A stretch of 64,000 bases of DNA, taken from NCBI RefSeq assembly GCF_001439815.1, contig NZ_JYLM01000016.1:21034-85033 (forward strand), written 5' to 3'. Source of the stretch: Pseudomonas orientalis (lineage in GTDB: Bacteria > Pseudomonadota > Gammaproteobacteria > Pseudomonadales > Pseudomonadaceae). This document shows positions 1 through 9,115 of this stretch, one piece after another. The number at the start of each line of letters is the position of its first letter. Position 1 is the first letter of the stretch. The position numbers and the translations under genes were made by a program. The notes below the pieces were generated by a model, which saw only the letters and a program-made list of their open reading frames with translations, made no database searches and was not told where the DNA came from.

Positions 1-508
1 CGCCTCGCCACACCAGTTCCTCGAAATCATCGGCCGACACGCCGAGGCTGATCATCTGGGCATCCAGTGCCAGCTCCTGCGGCGCGCCTTGCAGCAGTTT
101 CAGCAAGGCCTCGGCGGAACCGGCACGGCGCAGCGCCTGGCCGAGGTCGGTTTCACCCAGGGCGCGGGTCAGCAATTGCAGCAGGCGCAAGTGTTCATCG
201 GATTTGGCGGCAATCCCGATCGCCAGGTACACCACCTGGCCGTCGCCCCAGTCCACGCCTTCGGGAAACTGCAACAGACGCACGCCGGTGGAAAACACCT
301 GGTCGCGGGTTTCCGGGGTGCCGTGAGGAATGGCGATGCCTTGACCAAGAAAGGTCGAGCCTTGGGCTTCACGGGCTTGCAAGCCACTGAGATAACCTTC
401 GGCGACCAGGCCATCGGCCACCAGTTTTTCCGCGAGCAGGTGCAAGGCCGCAGATTTATCCACTGCCACCTGGCCCATGGATATCTGCTCTACAGTGAGC
501 TCGAGCAT
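1..508 (-). CDS. fruB: PTS fructose multiphosphoryl transfer protein, N-terminal part (runs off left edge)
   Basis: The reading frame starts at an ATG at 508 behind GGAGA and stays open to base 1, so only about 169 residues are seen. These begin MLELTVEQISMGQ and form a fructose-type EIIA domain; the phospho-accepting histidine is probably in GIAIPHGTPE near residue 62. In Pseudomonas FruB joins EIIA, an HPr-like domain and Enzyme I, and passes phosphate from PEP to the fructose permease FruA. It is divergent from the cra/fruR gene, with a Cra-like operator between them, which is the known arrangement of fruBKA control. The rest of the protein lies outside the window. Confidence 0.9.
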   Translation of the reverse strand, partial: MLELTVEQISMGQVAVDKSAALHLLAEKLVADGLVAEGYLSGLQAREAQGSTFLGQGIAIPHGTPETRDQVFSTGVRLLQFPEGVDWGDGQVVYLAIGIAAKSDEHLRLLQLLTRALGETDLGQALRRAGSAEALLKLLQGAPQELALDAQMISLGVSADDFEELVWRG

Positions 509-582
509 GCCGTTCTCCTAGTTAGTGCGAGGTGCGCACTAGGTATTGTTTTGAATAAATCAGCTTGGCGGCGTTCAAAAGT

Positions 583-602
583 AACTGACTGAGCGGTCAG
601 TT
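583..602. promoter_or_regulatory. Inverted repeat in the fruB-cra intergenic region
   Basis: AACTGAC and GTCAGTT form perfect 7-bp arms around a 6-base centre, between the fruB start and the Cra site. It could be a second regulator site or a transcript hairpin; nothing in the sequence decides which. Confidence 0.35.
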
Positions 603-645
603 GGCAGTAGCCACTCAGCGGCGAACATCGTAAAAATACCCTTGC

Positions 646-657
646 TGAAACGTTTAA
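646..657. promoter_or_regulatory. Cra (FruR) operator
   Basis: TGAAACGTTTAA contains the palindrome AAACGTTT. Its reverse complement TTAAACGTTTCA matches, as I recall it, the operator described for the P. putida fruBKA promoter. It lies between fruB (minus) and cra (plus), where it could repress both until fructose-1-phosphate releases Cra. Confidence 0.7.
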
Positions 658-801
658 TCTAGAATTTATGGCAGATTACGCGTTAATTGCGCAAGCTTGA
701 AGGGCCACTCGGCGCCTGTTGTGGGACATTGGTCGTGTGCTGGAATCGGTTACGATTGGACAAAATGTCGGGGCACGCTCAAAAAAACAAGGAAACCCGG
801 T

Positions 802-1797
802 TTGAAACTCAGTGATATCGCACGTCTGGCCGGTGTGTCCGTGACCACCGCCAGCTATGTCATCAATGGCAAGGCCGAACAACAACGCATCAGCAACGCG
901 ACGGTGGAGCGGGTGCGGGCCGTGGTCCAGGCCCACGGTTTTACGCCTAACCCGCAAGCGGCCGGATTGCGCAGCCGGCACACACGCACCCTGGGCTTTA
1001 TCCTGCCGGACTTGGAGAACCCCAGTTACGCACGCATAGCCAAGTTGCTCGAACAGGGCGCACGGGCGCGCGGCTATCAATTGCTGATCGCCAGCTCCGA
1101 TGATGAGGCTGACAGCGAGCGCCAGTTGCTGCAACTGTTCCGCGCGCGGCGTTGCGATGCGCTGTTTGTCGCCAGCTGCCTGCCGGCCGAGGATGACAGC
1201 TATCGCGAGCTGCAAGCCAAAGGCTTGCCGGTGATCGCCATCGACCGGGTCATGGAGCCCAACCAGTTCTGCTCGGTGGTCAGCGATGACCGTCAAGCCT
1301 GTCAGCAGCTCACCGGCAGCCTGCTGCACCCGCTGCCCAAGCAAATCGCCCTGATCGGCGCCCATCCGGAGCTGAGCATCAGCCAGGAGCGTGCCGCAGG
1401 TTTCCGCGAAGCCCTGCAAGGCTTTACCGGCGAGGTGATCATCGAACAGGGTGAGGCCTTCAGCCGCGACTGCGGGCGACAGCTGATGGAGCAATTACTG
1501 CAGCGCCTGGGGCATCTGCCTGACGCCCTGGTGACCACGTCCTACGTGCTGCTGCAAGGCGTGTTTGACGCCCTGCACGACTTCCCGCTCAAGTCGCGGC
1601 CCCTGCGCCTGGGCACCTTCGGCGATACGCAGTTGCTGGATTTTTTGCCGTTGCCGGTCAACGCCATGGCCCAGCAGCATCAACTGATCGCCGACACTGC
1701 CCTGCGCCTGGCCCTGGCGGCCATTGAAGAAGAACACTACCAGCCCGGCGTGCACGGCATCAGCCGAACCTTCAAGCAGCGCATTCACGAGGCCTGA
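802..1797 (+). CDS. cra: Catabolite repressor-activator, LacI family (Cra/FruR)
   Basis: The protein has 331 residues if started at the TTG at 802, which follows AAGGAAA at good spacing and gives the family N-terminus LKLSDIARLAGVSVTTASY, a LacI-type helix-turn-helix. A longer open frame upstream begins in the noncoding divergent region and lacks this logic. Residues about 60-330 form the periplasmic-binding-like effector domain (GFILPDLENPSYARIAK). Cra binds fructose-1-phosphate and controls the fru genes in pseudomonads. It is divergent from fruB and followed after 2 bases by the TatD gene, so the two may share a transcript. Confidence 0.93.
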   Translation: MKLSDIARLAGVSVTTASYVINGKAEQQRISNATVERVRAVVQAHGFTPNPQAAGLRSRHTRTLGFILPDLENPSYARIAKLLEQGARARGYQLLIASSDDEADSERQLLQLFRARRCDALFVASCLPAEDDSYRELQAKGLPVIAIDRVMEPNQFCSVVSDDRQACQQLTGSLLHPLPKQIALIGAHPELSISQERAAGFREALQGFTGEVIIEQGEAFSRDCGRQLMEQLLQRLGHLPDALVTTSYVLLQGVFDALHDFPLKSRPLRLGTFGDTQLLDFLPLPVNAMAQQHQLIADTALRLALAAIEEEHYQPGVHGISRTFKQRIHEA

Positions 1798-1799
1798 GC

Positions 1800-2576
1800 G
1801 TGGATCTGATCGACACCCACACCCACCTGGATTTCGCGGACTTCGACAGTGATCGTCCGCAGGTCCTCGCCCACAGCCGTCAACTCGGTGTGCGGCGCCT
1901 GGTGGTGCTCGGTGTTTATCAGCGCAATTGGCAACGGTTGTGGGATCTGGTGGTGGAGGATGAAGGCTTGTTCGCCGCCTTCGGCCTGCACCCGGTGTAT
2001 CTCGATGAGCATCGCCCCGCCGACCTGCTGGAATTGGGCGACTGGCTGACGCGCCTGCAGGGCCATCGGCAACTGTGCGCCGTGGGTGAAATCGGCCTGG
2101 ATTACTTTCTTGAGCACCTGGACCGAGAGCGCCAGCAAGCGCTGTTCGAAGCCCAGTTGAAACTGGCGGTGGATTTCGCCCTGCCGGCCCTGCTCCACGT
2201 ACGCCGCAGTCATGCGGCGGTGATCGCTACGCTCAAGCGCATCAAGCTGCCGCGCGGCGGCATCATTCATGCGTTCGCCGGCAGCCGGGAAGAAGCCCGC
2301 GAGTACATCAAGCTCGGTTTCAAGCTGGGCCTGGGCGGTGCCGCCACCTGGCCGCAGGCCTCGCGCATGCACAAGGTGCTGGCCCAGTTGCCGCTGGAAG
2401 CCGTGGTGCTGGAAACCGACGCGCCGGATATGGCCCCGGCCATGTATCCGGGCCAGCGCAACAGCCCACAACACTTGCCGGCTATCTGCAGCGCCCTGGC
2501 CGAGCGGATGGGCATCAGCGCATCACGGCTGGCTGAGGCGAGCACACGCAACGCGTGCGAGCTGTTCCAGTGGTAG
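1800..2576 (+). CDS. TatD family metal-dependent hydrolase (DNase)
   Basis: This 258-residue TIM-barrel amidohydrolase starts at a GTG two bases after cra. The metal-binding signatures are present: DTHTHLDF near residue 5, a conserved glutamate in VGEIGLDYF near residue 97, histidines in LLHVRRSH and IIHAFAGS, and LETDAPDM near residue 202. TatD proteins are cytoplasmic 3'-5' exonucleases or deoxyribonucleases. The gene overlaps the convergent frameshifted gene at 2523-2955 by 54 bases. Confidence 0.9.
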   Translation: MDLIDTHTHLDFADFDSDRPQVLAHSRQLGVRRLVVLGVYQRNWQRLWDLVVEDEGLFAAFGLHPVYLDEHRPADLLELGDWLTRLQGHRQLCAVGEIGLDYFLEHLDRERQQALFEAQLKLAVDFALPALLHVRRSHAAVIATLKRIKLPRGGIIHAFAGSREEAREYIKLGFKLGLGGAATWPQASRMHKVLAQLPLEAVVLETDAPDMAPAMYPGQRNSPQHLPAICSALAERMGISASRLAEASTRNACELFQW

Positions 2577-2955
2577 CCGGCTGACGGCCTGCAGATTCAA
2601 GGTCATCCTTTGCCGATGGCGCACGTAGCGCAGCACCAGAAAGTGGATCAACAGCGTCGCCAGCGAAATGTTGAATTGCCCGATCACACTGAGCAGCCCC
2701 AGCCATTCTGCAAACAGCGCCGCCAGGAGGGTCGCGCACGTCAGCATGATCATGCCAGGCGGCACCAGGGCCCACTGGTCGAGGGCGCGAAATCGCCGCA
2801 GCTGTTTGCGGCAACACAGCTGCAGGCATGCATGCATGGCAATAGGTACAGACGAAGGGTTCGTCGATGGCAATGGCGTTCAGTTGCCAGGGCTTGAGTT
2901 CAAACGTCATGTCGCAGTGGGCGCAATGCCCCTTGATGCCGATGACAGCGGCCAT
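2523..2955 (-). pseudogene. Small zinc-ribbon membrane protein, split by a 4-base frameshift
   Basis: An ATG at 2955 behind AAGGAGG gives MAAVIGIKGHCAHCDMTF...FVCTYCHACM with paired CxxC motifs. The frame then runs into unrelated sequence. A second frame gives the natural continuation, LQLCCRKQLRRFRALDQWAL, two membrane segments and HFLVLRYVRHRQRMTLNLQ, ending at 2523. The frames meet in GCATGCATGCATG. Removing one ATGC unit joins them into a single protein of about 142 residues reading CHACLQLCC. A real frameshift, slippage-based phase variation or a sequencing error would all look like this. The function is unknown; it resembles a conserved Pseudomonas hypothetical protein. Confidence 0.65.
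2826..2839. repeat. Tetranucleotide repeat (ATGC)3 at the frameshift point
   Basis: The bases GCATGCATGCATGG hold three tandem ATGC units. Two units would keep the overlapping minus-strand gene in one frame. Slipped-strand mispairing can add or drop such units. Confidence 0.7.
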
Positions 2956-3081
2956 CGCCGTGCCTCCTTGAGACTGTGACCAAGTGATACAAATTCTCAC
3001 CTATTCACAGCGCATTGAAAGGCCATCAGCGAAATCAGGACAAGTGCCACGCCCTGGCGAGTTAAATCCCACCGACAATTC

Positions 3082-5112
3082 CTACACGCGAAACGCGCCA
3101 ATCAATTGCTTCAATTCCATCACCTGCTGCGACAACTGATGGCTGGCCGCTTCGGTCTGGTCGGCACCCTGGGCGGCGTGCTCACCCGCGCGATGGATGG
3201 CGACGATATTCTGATCGATCTCATGGGCGACCGCCGTTTGCTGCTCCACGGCGGCCGCGATCTGCTGGTTCTGGTCGACGATCATGCCTACCGCCCCGAG
3301 GATGTTCTCCAAGGCTTGCTGGACTTTTTCCGACTGACCTACCGTGCCGTTGGCCATGTCATGGCTGGCCCCCATGGCCTTGACCGCTGCGCCGACGCCG
3401 CTGTGCAGGCGCCCGATCATCTGCTCGATCTCTTCGGTGGACTGCTGGGTACGCCGCGCCAGCGTGCGCACCTCGTCGGCCACCACCGCAAAACCACGCC
3501 CCTGCTCACCGGCGCGCGCAGCCTCGATCGCCGCGTTGAGCGCCAGCAGGTTGGTTTGCCCGGCGATACTTTTGATCACGTCCAACACGCTGCTGATGGA
3601 CTGGCTGTCGGCAGCCAGCTGGTTGATCACCCGCACCGACTCGTCGATCTCCGACGCCAGGCGCGCAATGCTGCCTTGCTGGGACTGCACCAGCCCACGG
3701 CCGCTGACGGTTTCATCGTTGACACTGTGCGCGCTGCTGACAGCGGCCGCGGCGCTGCGCGCCACTTCCTGGGCGGTGGATGACATCTGATTCATCGCCG
3801 TCGCCACTTGCTCGATCTGGCTGCGCTGGCCGGACACCGCCTGGTTGCTCTGCGCCGAGACCTTTTGTACTTGCCCGGCTTGCAGCTCGACCTGGCCGAC
3901 CGTGTGCCCGACGCGCTCAATCAGGTCGTGGATCCTGGCCACGGTGCCATTGAATACCTGGCCCAACTCCCCCAGCTCATCGCGACTTTCAGCCACGAAG
4001 CTGACCGTCATATCGCCGGCCGCCACTTTATCCATCATCGCCCCAAGGCTGCGCAAGGTCGTGCGCGTGGACGCGTAGAAGCCTGCATACAAGTAGAAAA
4101 TCAGCGCAAATACCGCCACCAGCGCCGTGACCAACAGCAGCATGTGCAGGCGCTTCTGCGCCAGGCGTTGCTCCAGTTGCTGCTTGAGGAATGCCAGGGT
4201 CGCGTCATCAAGCTGATAGGTCCTGGCCATCAGTTGGCTGACGTCGTCATAAAAGCCCTGCCACGCGGTGTCCAGGGTTTCAGCCACCACCACTCGTTCT
4301 TCGAACAGGTCAGCGCCCTGCTTGAGGCTGGCCCGGCTGGCTTGCGCCACGGTATCAAGCGACATCTGAGCGGCATGGCTGGCGCCGAGCGCATCCTGCA
4401 GCTTCAGGCCATATTCACCCTGGAGCTTTTCCAATTGCTGCAGCAATTCGTCAAAGCGTGTGCTGGACGATGAATTGATAAAGCCCTGGCCCAGGGAATA
4501 CGCGCCCATCGCCCGCCCTTCGCCGAGCAACTGCGTGACTTGCGGAGTGACAGCGGTAATCAGCTCGCTGAGCTGACGCAGATCGCTCTGCGAATCTCGG
4601 CTCAAGCCCGATTGACTGGCGATGATCTGGCTGAGTATCTGGGCCTGGTTGAGCAATTTGCCGATCAACGCACTTTTGTTGAGCAGTGACGTCTCCTGTT
4701 GTTGAGCCATGAACGCGGCGATCAGTTCGTCACGCTTGGCATCGAAGGCGGCTACCTGCTCGGGCTGTGTAGTCATCGCACTGAGCCCCTGCACGCGGCC
4801 GAGCACACTCTGCTCCAGGGCATTGATCCTGGCCTCAAGGTCGCCGGCCTTGCCGGACTGGCCGAGGGTCGCGTTGATCTGCACCTGGTTATTCAACGCC
4901 TCGAGCTCGCGACGCACCACCAGGCTGTTGCCAAGCAGATCGAGGCTTTGCAGCTCAATGCGGGTGCCCTGGAACTCAGCCCAGGCGTCACGCACCAGAA
5001 AGTAGTTGGTCGCCAGCATCGGCAGCAGGAACAGCACGCTGATCAGACTGAACTTCAAGCCGAAACTCAGGCGATTCATCAACGCGACGGCGGGATAGAG
5101 CAAGCGCTTCAC
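3082..5112 (-). CDS. Methyl-accepting chemotaxis protein
   Basis: The 676-residue receptor starts at a GTG at 5112, seven bases after AAGGGGAG. It has a membrane segment at about residues 18-38, a long helical periplasmic sensor region to about 320, a second membrane segment near 322-345 (LLLVTALVAVFALIFYLY), a HAMP domain, and the MCP signalling hairpin with AARAGEQGRGFAVVADEVR near residue 530. It would sense a ligand in the periplasm and control CheA. The ligand cannot be told from the sequence. It is monocistronic, with no che genes nearby. Confidence 0.92.
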   Translation of the reverse strand: MKRLLYPAVALMNRLSFGLKFSLISVLFLLPMLATNYFLVRDAWAEFQGTRIELQSLDLLGNSLVVRRELEALNNQVQINATLGQSGKAGDLEARINALEQSVLGRVQGLSAMTTQPEQVAAFDAKRDELIAAFMAQQQETSLLNKSALIGKLLNQAQILSQIIASQSGLSRDSQSDLRQLSELITAVTPQVTQLLGEGRAMGAYSLGQGFINSSSSTRFDELLQQLEKLQGEYGLKLQDALGASHAAQMSLDTVAQASRASLKQGADLFEERVVVAETLDTAWQGFYDDVSQLMARTYQLDDATLAFLKQQLEQRLAQKRLHMLLLVTALVAVFALIFYLYAGFYASTRTTLRSLGAMMDKVAAGDMTVSFVAESRDELGELGQVFNGTVARIHDLIERVGHTVGQVELQAGQVQKVSAQSNQAVSGQRSQIEQVATAMNQMSSTAQEVARSAAAAVSSAHSVNDETVSGRGLVQSQQGSIARLASEIDESVRVINQLAADSQSISSVLDVIKSIAGQTNLLALNAAIEAARAGEQGRGFAVVADEVRTLARRTQQSTEEIEQMIGRLHSGVGAAVKAMGASHDMANGTVGQSEKVQQALENILGAVGMIVDQNQQIAAAVEQQTAVAHEIDQNIVAIHRAGEHAAQGADQTEAASHQLSQQVMELKQLIGAFRV

Positions 5113-5257
5113 AGGTGATCTCCCCTTCTTTTATTTTTATTGAGGCGCAGGGCGGCGGCAGATAGCCACTATTTGGCGCTCTGTCTGTATAGCTCAATTT
5201 GAAAGGGAGTTTTGTAACGTAAAGTTAACGGCAGGGGGTTGCCCCCTGCCGGCTGTC

Positions 5258-6094
5258 TCAGGGCAACACCGTCCAGATGGCAAACCCGGCATACCACAGC
5301 ACCGCCGCACGCAGCAGCAATTCCCACAGATGATCAAGACTGCTGATGCCTTCGGCGCCCACCACCGGCGGCGGTATTTCCGCAGCGGCCAGGCCGACCT
5401 TTTCCACCAGCCGTGCAGCGCTGATATCCCAGCTCAACAATTCGTGGAGCATCACCCGGCTGACCCCGACGAAATTGCCCACCAGGGCAAAGCTCGCCGC
5501 CAGCAGACGCACCGGCAGCCAGTCAAAGGCATGGCGCATTTGTGTGGCGCGTTCGGCCACCAGGGGGTTCTGGCTGTGCTCACCGGCCAGCGCCAGCAGG
5601 CGATAGGCCAGAGCAGCCACCGGGCCCAGCAGGAAATACCAGAAAATCACCGCAAAAAAGCTCTGGTACGCCTGCCACAGCAAATAGCCTTGCACCCGCT
5701 CGAGCAATTGCTCGCCACTGTCGGCACCCAGCTTCAGGTCACGTTCGGCCACATGCTCGGCGGCTTGCAGATCCCCACGACGCCACGCATCGCGAAACGG
5801 TCCCAACCCGGCCAACAGATCGCCACGGCCCAGGCTGTAGATCACCACCAGCACGTGCACCGGCAATGCCAACAAGCCATAGGCCACGGGCTCCAGCACG
5901 AGCAGCAGCAAGCCCAGCAGCGCCACCGGCAGCACCACCAGCACCAGCAGGATCAGCCAGGGCCGCTTGCCCATGCGCGGGCTCGATTCAAGCTTGGCCA
6001 GCTCACGCAGCCAGCCGCCGTCGCGCTGCAACCGCTGACGCAAGGCCGAGAATTTCTCGATCCACACCGCCAGCACCAGCACCAGGAAACTCAT
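5258..6094 (-). CDS. ampE: AmpE, regulatory membrane protein of beta-lactamase induction
   Basis: The 278-residue protein starts at an ATG at 6094 behind GGAGGACAC and overlaps the end of ampD by four bases. It starts MSFLVLVLAVWIEKFSALR and has several hydrophobic segments, including one near residues 45-75 and others toward the C-terminus. AmpE is an inner-membrane protein of the ampDE operon; its biochemical role is poorly defined. Longer upstream starts fall inside ampD and were not used. Confidence 0.92.
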   Translation of the reverse strand: MSFLVLVLAVWIEKFSALRQRLQRDGGWLRELAKLESSPRMGKRPWLILLVLVVLPVALLGLLLLVLEPVAYGLLALPVHVLVVIYSLGRGDLLAGLGPFRDAWRRGDLQAAEHVAERDLKLGADSGEQLLERVQGYLLWQAYQSFFAVIFWYFLLGPVAALAYRLLALAGEHSQNPLVAERATQMRHAFDWLPVRLLAASFALVGNFVGVSRVMLHELLSWDISAARLVEKVGLAAAEIPPPVVGAEGISSLDHLWELLLRAAVLWYAGFAIWTVLP

Positions 6095-6654
6095 AGTTTG
6101 TGTCCTCCATCCTGCAGCGCGCCACGAAAGCGCTTCCAATCAAAAGCCGGGCCCGGATCGGTTTTGCGGCCGGGAGCGATGTCGCTGTGACCGCAGATAC
6201 GTTCAAGGGTGATCGCAGGGTAGGCTCCAAGCAACTGGCCCGTCAGCTCAATCAGCGCCTGGTACTGGGCATCGGTGAACGGCAGGTCATCTGTGCCTTC
6301 CAGCTCGATGCCCAACGAAAAATCGTTGCAGGTGTCCCGGCCGTCAAAGCTGGAAACGCCCGCATGCCAGGCCCGGTCCCGGCATGCCACAAACTGCGTC
6401 ACTGTTCCGTCGCGCTCAATCAGAAAATGCGCAGAGACCCGTAGGTGCTCTATCCCTTCAAAGTAGGCGTGCTCCGTTACATCCAGGCGATTCTGGAAAA
6501 ATTCCTGCACCTTACCGGTAGCAAACTGCGCCGGGGGCAAGCTGATGTTATGTATCACCAACAGCGACACCTCGCCTGCCGGGCGCTCGTTGAAGTTGGG
6601 CGAAGGGCAATGGCGAATGCCCTCGAACCAACCGCTGACGGGGTCCAACTGCAT
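6091..6654 (-). CDS. ampD: 1,6-anhydro-N-acetylmuramyl-L-alanine amidase AmpD
   Basis: The 187-residue cytosolic zinc amidase of the amidase_2 family shows the expected ligands: His in LLVIHNISLPP near residue 34, and His plus Asp in ICGHSDIAPGRKTDPGPAFDW near 154-164. AmpD cleaves the stem peptide from anhydro-muropeptides during wall recycling, and so lowers AmpR-driven AmpC expression. It forms an operon with ampE through an ATGA overlap. Confidence 0.96.
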   Translation of the reverse strand: MQLDPVSGWFEGIRHCPSPNFNERPAGEVSLLVIHNISLPPAQFATGKVQEFFQNRLDVTEHAYFEGIEHLRVSAHFLIERDGTVTQFVACRDRAWHAGVSSFDGRDTCNDFSLGIELEGTDDLPFTDAQYQALIELTGQLLGAYPAITLERICGHSDIAPGRKTDPGPAFDWKRFRGALQDGGHKL

Positions 6655-6715
6655 ACAGGCTCCTTGAATGAGACGAAGTGTTACCAGTATGCCGCGTTCC
6701 GCCCTGCGGTTGCGA

Positions 6716-8872
6716 TCACTTGCCGCGATTGAGTTGACGCAGGTCGCCCATCACCGCCGCCAGCGCGCGGTCGAACAGCAAACCCTCGTCCAGGCTGCGC
6801 AGGGCCCCGCGCTTGAAAGCCGCGGCCAATTGCCCGGAAGTTTTCTCCAGGACCTTGAGCCCCGAGCGACTGACGAAAATATAACGATGGTTCGGCGCCA
6901 TGATCGCCGTGAGCTTGCACCGCAGCACGGTGTCTTCGTCCTGCTGGAACTCCACCCAAGCGCCGACCCGCAATTGGTGAACCTTGAGCAGGTCCGGGTC
7001 ATCATGCGGCAGGTCTTCGACGGCGTCCGACAGCTGGGTGCCGAGAATAAAAGGCTCGCAGACTTCAATCAGTCCCTCGCCCTCCTCGCCTTGGCATGTT
7101 CGAACATGTACGGCCTGCAAGCGCAAAAAGAACTCACGGGTGCTGAAAGGATCGAACGCCGCACCGGCCAACCCATCGCGCAACGACTTGAGCAACCCCG
7201 GCAATTGCTCCAGCAGACGCCGACCCGCCTCGGTGTCTTCGTGCAGGCCGACGCTCCAGATCAATTCATCCAGGGTGCGCAGCCCGGTTTGCCACTGCAC
7301 GGAGTGTTCGCCGTGCTTGAGATTGGCCAGCAACAGCACCTGGCTCCAGGTCAGTTGCACAAACTGCACCACGAACGGCGGCAGGACCTTGCCCAATAAC
7401 CGCCGGTTCAGCGCTTGCGCCACGCGCTGGCGAGCAACCTCGGTGCGCAGGCGCCCTTCCTCGACGTCACGGGTGTGCTGTTCGAGCAACTCGCTGCGCT
7501 GCTGCTCTTGTTTCATGAATGTGCTGAATTGCACCAGTAACTGCGAAAAGATCGCCGAATCTTCGACGAACTCATTCAACAGGCGCTGGATGACCTGTTC
7601 GATACGCAGGTACAGGCTGTCGTTCTGATAGCCATTGCGCGGGCTGCAACCCATGGCGGCGCTGGCGATCTGGTTGAGCAAGCGTCGTGCCGGATGCCCG
7701 GGGCAACTGAACAGGCTCTTGTCCAGCACGGCGACCTTCAGTATCGGGATCTGCAAGCGCGCGATCAGGGCTTTGAAGGCGTGGGGCACACTGCGGTCGT
7801 TGAGGATGAATTCAAAGAGCAGCGCGACGAGGTTGATCACATCCTCATCGGCCGCCTCCAGCACCCGCGACTTCCCGCTCTTGACGCTGACGCGGGTCAG
7901 CAATTGTTCGAGCTGGTTGCGCAGGTCGACATCGTCCTCGGCCCCAGGCTCCGGTACGTATTGCTGCAAATGCGAGAGCAGGCGCAGCAGGTCTCGGCTG
8001 GCGATGGGTTGCGGTTGAGCACTGGCTTCAAGGGTCGGCGCTACGCTGCCGCGCATCCCGACCAGCAGTGCTTGCAAGGCGGCAAAAGCTTGCTGGCCGC
8101 TTTCATCACAGGGTGGCTCGGCGGCCGGCGGGCTGTCCTGGCGTTGAAGCTCACGCGCCGCTCGCGCGCCCGCACGACGGGACGGCACGCTCCTGAGCCC
8201 AGGCAGGACCCCGGTGGCGACCAGCAGTTGATTGGCTTCGCCATAGAGCTGGTCGGCATCGCTGAGTACGTATTTCTCGAAGAGCTTGAGCATGATCAGC
8301 TTGACCCGGATCTCCACCCCCAGGCTGCGGCCCGCCTGCAAAAAAAACTGGCAAAGCCGTGCAGGGCCCAGAGGATTCTCATGATCGGTCATGGGCCTGC
8401 CCAGCACTTCACTCAAGCGCGCGCTCAGTTGCCCGAGCGCCAAGCCGTCACGGTGTTGCACCCGGCCAACCATTGCCTCCAGTGCCACGGCCTTTTCCCG
8501 GTCATCCGCCCGGGTAACGCCGGTCATCTGGTAGGACACCACTGGCACCGGATGCAACTCGCCGCTATCGCCCTGGCTCAGTGCGGCAAAGGCGGCATAC
8601 AGTTGCTCCATGAACACGCGCTCGAAGTTCTTGCGCTTGAGGCGCAGGTCGCGCATGGCCTCGAAGAAAATATGCTGGTCAACCGTGCTGCGGGCCTTGT
8701 CGGCCATTTCGAACAGGGTGTCGTCGGCGTTATCGAACAGTTCCTGAAGCCCCTGTTGCAACTGTTGCGCGGCTTTATCACGCACCTGCAGCACCACCAC
8801 CGGCAACCGTGCGAGCGGCGATGGCGTAGCCTGTGCCTGCTTGATAGGCACCACCTTCCCGTCATTGTGCAT
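6716..8872 (-). CDS. DUF1631 family protein
   Basis: The 718-residue protein starts at MHNDGKVVPIKQ (8872), after an AGGAGG-like site; a longer frame upstream has no support. It is largely helical, with blocks such as DQHIFFEAMRDLRLKRKNFE near the N-terminus and RYIFVSRSGLKVLEKT near the C-terminus. DUF1631 proteins sit between ampD and nadC in pseudomonads, as here. The C-terminal part reads like a PilZ-type beta-barrel (KLTAIMAPNHRYIFV), but this is only an impression. The function is unknown. Confidence 0.85.
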   Translation of the reverse strand: MHNDGKVVPIKQAQATPSPLARLPVVVLQVRDKAAQQLQQGLQELFDNADDTLFEMADKARSTVDQHIFFEAMRDLRLKRKNFERVFMEQLYAAFAALSQGDSGELHPVPVVSYQMTGVTRADDREKAVALEAMVGRVQHRDGLALGQLSARLSEVLGRPMTDHENPLGPARLCQFFLQAGRSLGVEIRVKLIMLKLFEKYVLSDADQLYGEANQLLVATGVLPGLRSVPSRRAGARAARELQRQDSPPAAEPPCDESGQQAFAALQALLVGMRGSVAPTLEASAQPQPIASRDLLRLLSHLQQYVPEPGAEDDVDLRNQLEQLLTRVSVKSGKSRVLEAADEDVINLVALLFEFILNDRSVPHAFKALIARLQIPILKVAVLDKSLFSCPGHPARRLLNQIASAAMGCSPRNGYQNDSLYLRIEQVIQRLLNEFVEDSAIFSQLLVQFSTFMKQEQQRSELLEQHTRDVEEGRLRTEVARQRVAQALNRRLLGKVLPPFVVQFVQLTWSQVLLLANLKHGEHSVQWQTGLRTLDELIWSVGLHEDTEAGRRLLEQLPGLLKSLRDGLAGAAFDPFSTREFFLRLQAVHVRTCQGEEGEGLIEVCEPFILGTQLSDAVEDLPHDDPDLLKVHQLRVGAWVEFQQDEDTVLRCKLTAIMAPNHRYIFVSRSGLKVLEKTSGQLAAAFKRGALRSLDEGLLFDRALAAVMGDLRQLNRGK

Positions 8873-9060
8873 CCTGGCCTCCTGAAACGGCGGGTGTTGA
8901 GATGGGCAAGGAACGCAAGCAGGCCGGCTGGGCGCTGCGAGTACCAATCACCATCAGGACGTCAAAGCTATGACGCCAATCGCAAGGCGCGAGATTATCG
9001 GCAAATCAAGGGCGTTGCGCCAGTAAACTCTGCCCTGCGCGGTAAATGAGTGACGAGTCT

Positions 9061-9088
9061 GGGTTCCCATCCGCGCAGCCCCTATAAT
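9061..9088 (+). promoter_or_regulatory. Possible nadC promoter
   Basis: A perfect TATAAT box lies at 9083-9088, 27 bases before the nadC ATG. The -35 region is weak; GGGTTC at 9061 is at 16-base spacing. The stretch 8873-9115 between the divergent genes holds nothing else I can name. Confidence 0.5.
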
Positions 9089-9115
9089 CGCGGCACTTTG
9101 TCTGTGGAGCCTGTT

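Noticed and set aside
676..1494. Long minus-strand open frame across the cra gene
   Set aside because: It is the mirror of cra in a GC-rich genome, with no ribosome site and low-complexity composition. The same holds for many long shadow frames under ampE, the DUF1631 gene, the MCP gene and ndh.
6675..9049. Plus-strand frames under the DUF1631 gene
   Set aside because: They are antisense mirrors rich in Gln, Arg and His and lack ribosome sites.
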